64,000 bases of DNA, taken from CAZSDU01 sp963662525 (lineage in GTDB: Bacteria; Bacteroidota; Bacteroidia; Bacteroidales; FEN-979). The stretch is from the NCBI GenBank assembly GCA_963662525.1, contig OY759717.1:1674001-1738000 (forward strand), given 5' to 3'. The notes below the pieces were generated by a model. It did no database searches. It was given only the letters and a program-made list of their open reading frames with translations, and had not been told where the DNA came from. A program made the position numbers and the translations under genes. Positions within the stretch are counted from its first letter, which is position 1. Every line of letters starts with the position of its first letter. Below, piece after piece: positions 61,093-64,000 of this stretch.

Positions 61093-63141
61093 CTATTCAT
61101 TCGTCAAAGGCCATTTCTGAAAAATCAGTTCAAGTGCCTCCGGTACATTTGAAACCGGAGGAAAACAGGTTTGATTATGGCAAATATAAATCTTTGTTTT
61201 TTCCATTTTATTAAGATCTTCGGGCATTTTCATGGCTTTTACATCGGTGTTGCCGCAATAAATTGCTTGTGATAAATACACTTGCCTTAATTCTTCTAGT
61301 ACTTGCATTCGGTGAAACCCGGAAATGCGGATTTCAAGAGGTCCGTTTGCCATTTGATTTAATAATGCAAACCATCTGGAATGAAATCCGGGGTTTTGTC
61401 GCATTGTGGGCAACATACCAGATAACATTTTTTCGGAATGGGTAATATAACTTTGTTTATTATTAAGATAACCCAGGAGCAACAGGTTCTCTGCCATCCG
61501 GGAATTTGATGAAGGAATAACATGATCAATGAGTTCCATTGTTTTCTGAATCAGCAGGGAATCCCTGCCTGAAGAAAGGTAAAAATATATTCCTTCCTCT
61601 GAGCAAAATTTTGTGAGTACTTGCCGGGTTAATCTATCGGCTGCTTCTATCCAGGAAAGTTCGAATGTTTGCTGATAAAGCTCAAGAAAAGCGCTGATAA
61701 GAAAAGCATAATCATCAAGAAAAGCCGGAATTGAGAATTTTCCGTTTTTATAATTCCTGTAAATATTGCCATCATGATTTAAGACATGTTCAAGGTAAAA
61801 AGTTCCGGCTTTTATAGCTTTCCCCAGAATTTCCGTCGAATGAAGTGCCCTTGAAGCCTCCAGTAATCCATTGATCATTAAACCATTCCATCCGGTCAGA
61901 ATTTTATCATCTGTTCCAGGGTGTACCCGGGAATTTCTGGCCTTAAGCAGTATTGATTGACAGGTTTTTATATAATCTGATAATTCCTTTTCTGATATTC
62001 CGTATTTTTCAAGGAGTACTGATGGGTCGGAGGTCTTACGGAGAATATTTAATCCGTGCTCCCAATTTCCTTCCTCTAGGCAGGAAAAATATTCAAGAAA
62101 CAGTTCAGGGTCGTAGCTTAGACTAAGTATCTTTCTGATCTGGCCAGAAGTCCAGGTATAAAAATCACCCTCATTCCCCTGGCTGTCAGCATCCAGAGAA
62201 GCATAAAAAATTCCTTCGGGATGAGTTAGTTCCCTGTCAATAAAATCAAGGGTTTCCTGAATGACAATTTTCAAAGAATCCTGTTTAGTAAGCAAGAAAC
62301 CTTGTGAATAAAGGGAAACAAGCTGGGCGTTGTCATAAAGCATTTTTTCAAAATGGGGAACTTTCCATTGTCCATCGACAGAATACCGCGAGAATCCGCC
62401 TCCAATATGGTCATAAATGCCCCCCATGGCCATCTTGTCCAGTGTATTTAACACATATTGAACGGCTTTTTGATTGTGGCCCTGCTGCCCGAATGCCAGG
62501 ATCGCAGAAAGGTTGGCGGGCATAGGAAACTTGGGAGCACCAAGGGTTCCACCCTGGTTAAAATCAAGCTCTTCTTCCCAAATGGAGAAAATCAGTTCAG
62601 GCAAGTATTTATCTTTAGGGGAGTTTTGACCAGTTGTTGGAGGACAATGAATTTTCCTGAACCCCTCGGATACTATTTGGGCCTGATCTATCAATTCCTG
62701 TGGTTGTGCCGCATGTATTGCTGAAAGGTAATTCAAAATATAAATCCAATCCCGTTTAGAGAAATAGGTTCCGGCAAATACCGGACGCTGGTCGGCAAGA
62801 GCTATAATATTCAATGGCCAGCCTCCGCGACTTCCCAAAAGCTGACAGGAACTCATATATAAATGATCTACATCTGGTCTTTCTTCACGATCAACTTTCA
62901 CAGAAATAAAGAGTCTGTTCATTAAAGCAGCCACTTCCTCATCATTGAAAGACTCGTGCTCCATTACATGGCACCAGTGGCAGGCGGCATACCCTATGCT
63001 TATGATAAGCAGCTTATTTTCTTCTTTTGCTTTCGATAATGCTTCATCGTTCCATGGATACCAGTCCACAGGATTGAAGGCGTGTTGTAATAAATAAGGA
63101 CTGGTTTCCTGACAAAGATGGTTAGCGGCTCTTGTTGTCAT
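61093..63141 (-). CDS. Thioredoxin-domain (DUF255/YyaL-type) protein
   Basis: A 682-residue protein of the YyaL/SSP411 family. The N-terminal thioredoxin-like domain begins NHLCQETSPYLLQHAFNPVDWYPW and carries an ACHWCHVM active site. An (alpha/alpha)-barrel resembling glucosamine-epimerase/glycosidase folds follows (GGIYDHIGGGFSRYSVDGQWKVPHFEKMLYDNAQL). Its reaction is unknown. The start overlaps udk by 20 bases. Confidence 0.9.
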   Translation of the reverse strand: MTTRAANHLCQETSPYLLQHAFNPVDWYPWNDEALSKAKEENKLLIISIGYAACHWCHVMEHESFNDEEVAALMNRLFISVKVDREERPDVDHLYMSSCQLLGSRGGWPLNIIALADQRPVFAGTYFSKRDWIYILNYLSAIHAAQPQELIDQAQIVSEGFRKIHCPPTTGQNSPKDKYLPELIFSIWEEELDFNQGGTLGAPKFPMPANLSAILAFGQQGHNQKAVQYVLNTLDKMAMGGIYDHIGGGFSRYSVDGQWKVPHFEKMLYDNAQLVSLYSQGFLLTKQDSLKIVIQETLDFIDRELTHPEGIFYASLDADSQGNEGDFYTWTSGQIRKILSLSYDPELFLEYFSCLEEGNWEHGLNILRKTSDPSVLLEKYGISEKELSDYIKTCQSILLKARNSRVHPGTDDKILTGWNGLMINGLLEASRALHSTEILGKAIKAGTFYLEHVLNHDGNIYRNYKNGKFSIPAFLDDYAFLISAFLELYQQTFELSWIEAADRLTRQVLTKFCSEEGIYFYLSSGRDSLLIQKTMELIDHVIPSSNSRMAENLLLLGYLNNKQSYITHSEKMLSGMLPTMRQNPGFHSRWFALLNQMANGPLEIRISGFHRMQVLEELRQVYLSQAIYCGNTDVKAMKMPEDLNKMEKTKIYICHNQTCFPPVSNVPEALELIFQKWPLTNE

Positions 63142-63757
63142 GCAGCATTGGATTTAAGTGCGACCCAATCCTGGAAGAAAGAATGTCGATAGCGACTTTA
63201 TTTTGTCCTCCCTGGGGTACAATTATATCTGCATAACGTTTGGTGGGTTCAATAAATTGCAAATGCATGGGTTTTACGAAACCCTCATAATGCTCTAAAA
63301 CCTGTTGAAAGGAACGGCCGCGTTCTTCGATATCGCGCCATATAATTCTCATCAATCTGTCATCGCCATCTGCATCTACAAACACCTTAATATCCATGCT
63401 TTTTCTCAGCCGTGGATTGGTAAGGATCAGTATACCTTCAACAATAATCACTCTTGAAGGGGTAACAGGGATGGTTTCCTTTGAGCGGGCACAGGTAACA
63501 TACGAATACATCGGCATCTCGATAGAATTGCCTTCCCTCAGGGTGACAAGGTGTCTGATAAGGAGGTTCCATTCTATGGAAGAGGGATGGTCGAAGTTAA
63601 TTTTTGCCCGCTCTTCCGTGGATTTATGTCCGTTATCTTTGTAATAGGCATCTTGGGGAATAACCGTTACCGATTCTTTCGGAAGCCGTTTTATGATTTG
63701 GTTAACGACGGTTGATTTTCCTGATCCGGATCCACCGGCAATACCTATTATAAGCAT
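63122..63757 (-). CDS. udk: Uridine kinase
   Basis: A 211-residue P-loop kinase: Walker A GIAGGSGSGKST, the uridine-binding region IPQDAYYKDNG and YSYVTCARS, the Walker B-like VIIVEGILIL, and LMRIIWRDIEERGRS. It phosphorylates uridine and cytidine for salvage. It lies 4 bases behind the partial OadB gene, so it is in the same transcription unit. Confidence 0.95.
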   Translation of the reverse strand: MLIIGIAGGSGSGKSTVVNQIIKRLPKESVTVIPQDAYYKDNGHKSTEERAKINFDHPSSIEWNLLIRHLVTLREGNSIEMPMYSYVTCARSKETIPVTPSRVIIVEGILILTNPRLRKSMDIKVFVDADGDDRLMRIIWRDIEERGRSFQQVLEHYEGFVKPMHLQFIEPTKRYADIIVPQGGQNKVAIDILSSRIGSHLNPMLHDNKSR

Positions 63758-63761
63758 AATA

Positions 63762-64000
63762 CTACATCAAATAACTAAGTAAAATGCCCGCGGCAACTGC
63801 TGAACCGATTACCCCGGCAATATTGGGCGCCATGGCATGCATAAGTAAATGATTTGAAGGATCAACCCTAAGACCTTCCATTTGAGAAACCCTGGCAGAA
63901 TCGGGCACAGCCGAAACCCCGGCTGACCCTATCAAAGGATTAATATGATTTTCAGGTTTTAGAAACAGATTCATCACTTTGGCAAAAATAACACCGCCCG
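63762..64000 (-). CDS. Sodium-translocating decarboxylase beta subunit (OadB), C-terminal part
   Basis: An open frame from the window end to 63762 gives the last 79 residues: LKPENHINPLIGSAGVSAVPDSARVSQ, then SNHLLMHAMAPNIAGVIGSAVAAGILLSYL, the conserved C-terminus of OadB/MmdB/GcdB. The complex couples decarboxylation to Na+ export. The start and the other subunits are beyond the window, so the exact enzyme (oxaloacetate or methylmalonyl-CoA type) cannot be told. Confidence 0.88.
   Translation of the reverse strand, partial: GGVIFAKVMNLFLKPENHINPLIGSAGVSAVPDSARVSQMEGLRVDPSNHLLMHAMAPNIAGVIGSAVAAGILLSYLM

Overview
The window looks like chromosome from an anaerobic or microaerobic member of the Bacteroidota, probably near the Bacteroidales/Marinilabiliales. 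Several gene families point there: a GldH-like gliding lipoprotein, an S46 dipeptidyl-peptidase, a lamin-tail-domain protein with a FlgD-like C-terminus, a DUF4175 coiled-coil protein, bacterial GH3, LytS/LytTR pairs, the start of an OadB-type sodium-pump subunit, and TAnnTTTG-type -7 promoter boxes. No phage, transposase, CRISPR array or rRNA was found. Species cannot be named from the sequence.

Left part (1-17 kb). After the N-terminal part of an S9 peptidase, a histidine kinase and hemW, everything from 17035 down to 3687 lies on the minus strand. In transcription order it holds an Rrf2-type Fe-S regulator, a two-cluster ferredoxin-like protein, a cupin, a DUF438/hemerythrin/PAS/DUF2249 protein, a PepSY-TM remnant, a DUF2177 membrane protein, nitrite reductase nrfH-nrfA, a second cupin, an RlmI-like methyltransferase, and a five-gene signalling block (PAS kinase, stand-alone Cache lipoprotein, Cache-like kinase, single receiver, hybrid kinase). 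I read this as a nitrite / nitrosative-stress region with attached sensing. The Rrf2 gene and the ferredoxin operon share a 13-base upstream motif, and the nrf operon has a 19-base perfect palindrome at its promoter.

Middle part (17-43 kb). This part holds housekeeping RNA-modification genes (TrmH-like, RluA-like), an EEP-family hydrolase, a GH3-LysE-HdeD cluster, two LytS/LytTR pairs flanking a DPP7-type S46 peptidase, RNase R, a fused oligopeptide ABC ATPase, ComF, a secreted LTD protein and asd. A zone of gene decay follows: a dead Crp/Fnr regulator, a multihaem cytochrome lipoprotein, and a riboflavin kinase lacking its usual FAD-synthetase half. Then come a GldH-like lipoprotein and a very large NtrY-like kinase.

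Right part (43-64 kb). This part holds a DUF4175-RsbW-like-ybeY-mnmG-methyltransferase operon with two parS-like sites flanking mnmG, which suggests proximity to the replication origin. It continues with gltX, tRNA-Gln and glnS together, folB, tRNA-Cys, a purH-mreB-mreC-mreD operon, an ABC permease, and an oadB-udk-thioredoxin-domain-ferritin-like operon that runs off the end of the window.
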